From contig JACRQE010000005.1 in NCBI GenBank assembly GCA_016222815.1, positions 62,001-126,000 of the forward strand: 64,000 bases of DNA, given 5' to 3'. Under the pieces are notes generated by a model, which was not told where the DNA came from, searched no databases, and was given only the letters and a program-made list of their open reading frames with translations. The stretch comes from Candidatus Uhrbacteria bacterium (lineage in GTDB: Bacteria; Patescibacteriota; Patescibacteriia; 2-12-FULL-60-25). Numbering within the stretch: the first letter of the stretch is position 1; each line of letters starts with the position of its first letter. Position numbers and translations under genes: made by a program. Below, one piece after another: positions 63,452-64,000 of this stretch.

Positions 63452-64000
63452 ATGGAAAATAAATCGCCAAAACAAAAAAAGCTCGTCCGCAGGATCAAGG
63501 CCGGCTCAACGCCTATCCCGCAGGGGCCGACTGGCGGATTATCGGCGGAAGCGGAAAACACGTGCGGCCATATGGGTTGCGGCGGAGGCAAATGCAATGT
63601 CCGTTACGTGGGTCCGGTGACACCAGTCCGCGACCACCACATCGTGCATGCGGCGCGTCACGCTTCGCATATCTGGTCCGCGGCCATCGTATCCGGTCTG
63701 GCGGTCGTTTTAACCGGCGCAATAGGGTACGCAGCCTTCGGAGCCGAAGCCACGAATCCGGGAGGGACGATGTATGGAGAATTCCAGCAGATCAACCAAC
63801 GGTTGGATAAGATCGAAAACATGCTGAGCACTTTGTTGGACAGAGGGCAGACTCCCAAGCCCGGTACGGGGGCGTCAGAAATGCCAGCTGCAGCACCAGA
63901 TGCTAATCAGTGCATGGAGAAGTGCAAAAAGGAATTCGGCGATAATATCGATGGCGTGAACAGCTGTTATAAGGTGCGTTGCAGCCAGCCAGCCCAACCG
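63452..64000 (+). CDS. Single-TM hypothetical protein, truncated by window end
   Basis: MENKSPKQKKLVRRIKAGSTPIPQGPTGG...CGHMGCGGGKCNVRYVGP...TM SAAIVSGLAVVLTGAIGYAAF; no stop before 64000. Confidence 0.7.
   Translation, partial: MENKSPKQKKLVRRIKAGSTPIPQGPTGGLSAEAENTCGHMGCGGGKCNVRYVGPVTPVRDHHIVHAARHASHIWSAAIVSGLAVVLTGAIGYAAFGAEATNPGGTMYGEFQQINQRLDKIENMLSTLLDRGQTPKPGTGASEMPAAAPDANQCMEKCKKEFGDNIDGVNSCYKVRCSQPAQP

Overview
The window is a 64 kb chromosomal segment of a small-genome bacterium. Gene content, the divergent 16S rRNA and short gene versions suggest Patescibacteria/CPR; this lineage call is inference. Recognisable housekeeping genes: rpoB, rpoC, yebC, ruvC, galT-like, gyrA, clpP, NUDIX, nrnA-like DHH phosphoesterase, rbfA, smc, vanW-like, hsp20, nusA, yidC, groES, groEL, prfB, ygiB/ygiC-like pair, an ABC exporter, tsaC/sua5, upp, rsmA, 16S rRNA and tRNA-Val(GAC). 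TGA behaves as a normal stop codon. Main points of interest: (1) a 3,720-codon secreted Cys-rich giant protein (30047-41209) with a recurring C-x6-C-x2-[F/Y] motif; (2) at least four families of dispersed short repeats, several inserted in frame inside conserved genes (smc, rsmA twice, a nucleotidyltransferase-like gene), resembling the logic of Rickettsia palindromic elements; (3) a short 762-aa SMC that appears to lack the hinge; (4) a strong candidate structured small RNA with its own promoter and terminator (about 26271-26439); (5) a 126-bp foldback and a separate promoter-terminator leader unit upstream of rpoBC; (6) CIRCE operators at both clpP and groESL; (7) a 16S gene not followed by a 23S gene. 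All calls are by eye, with no database searches.
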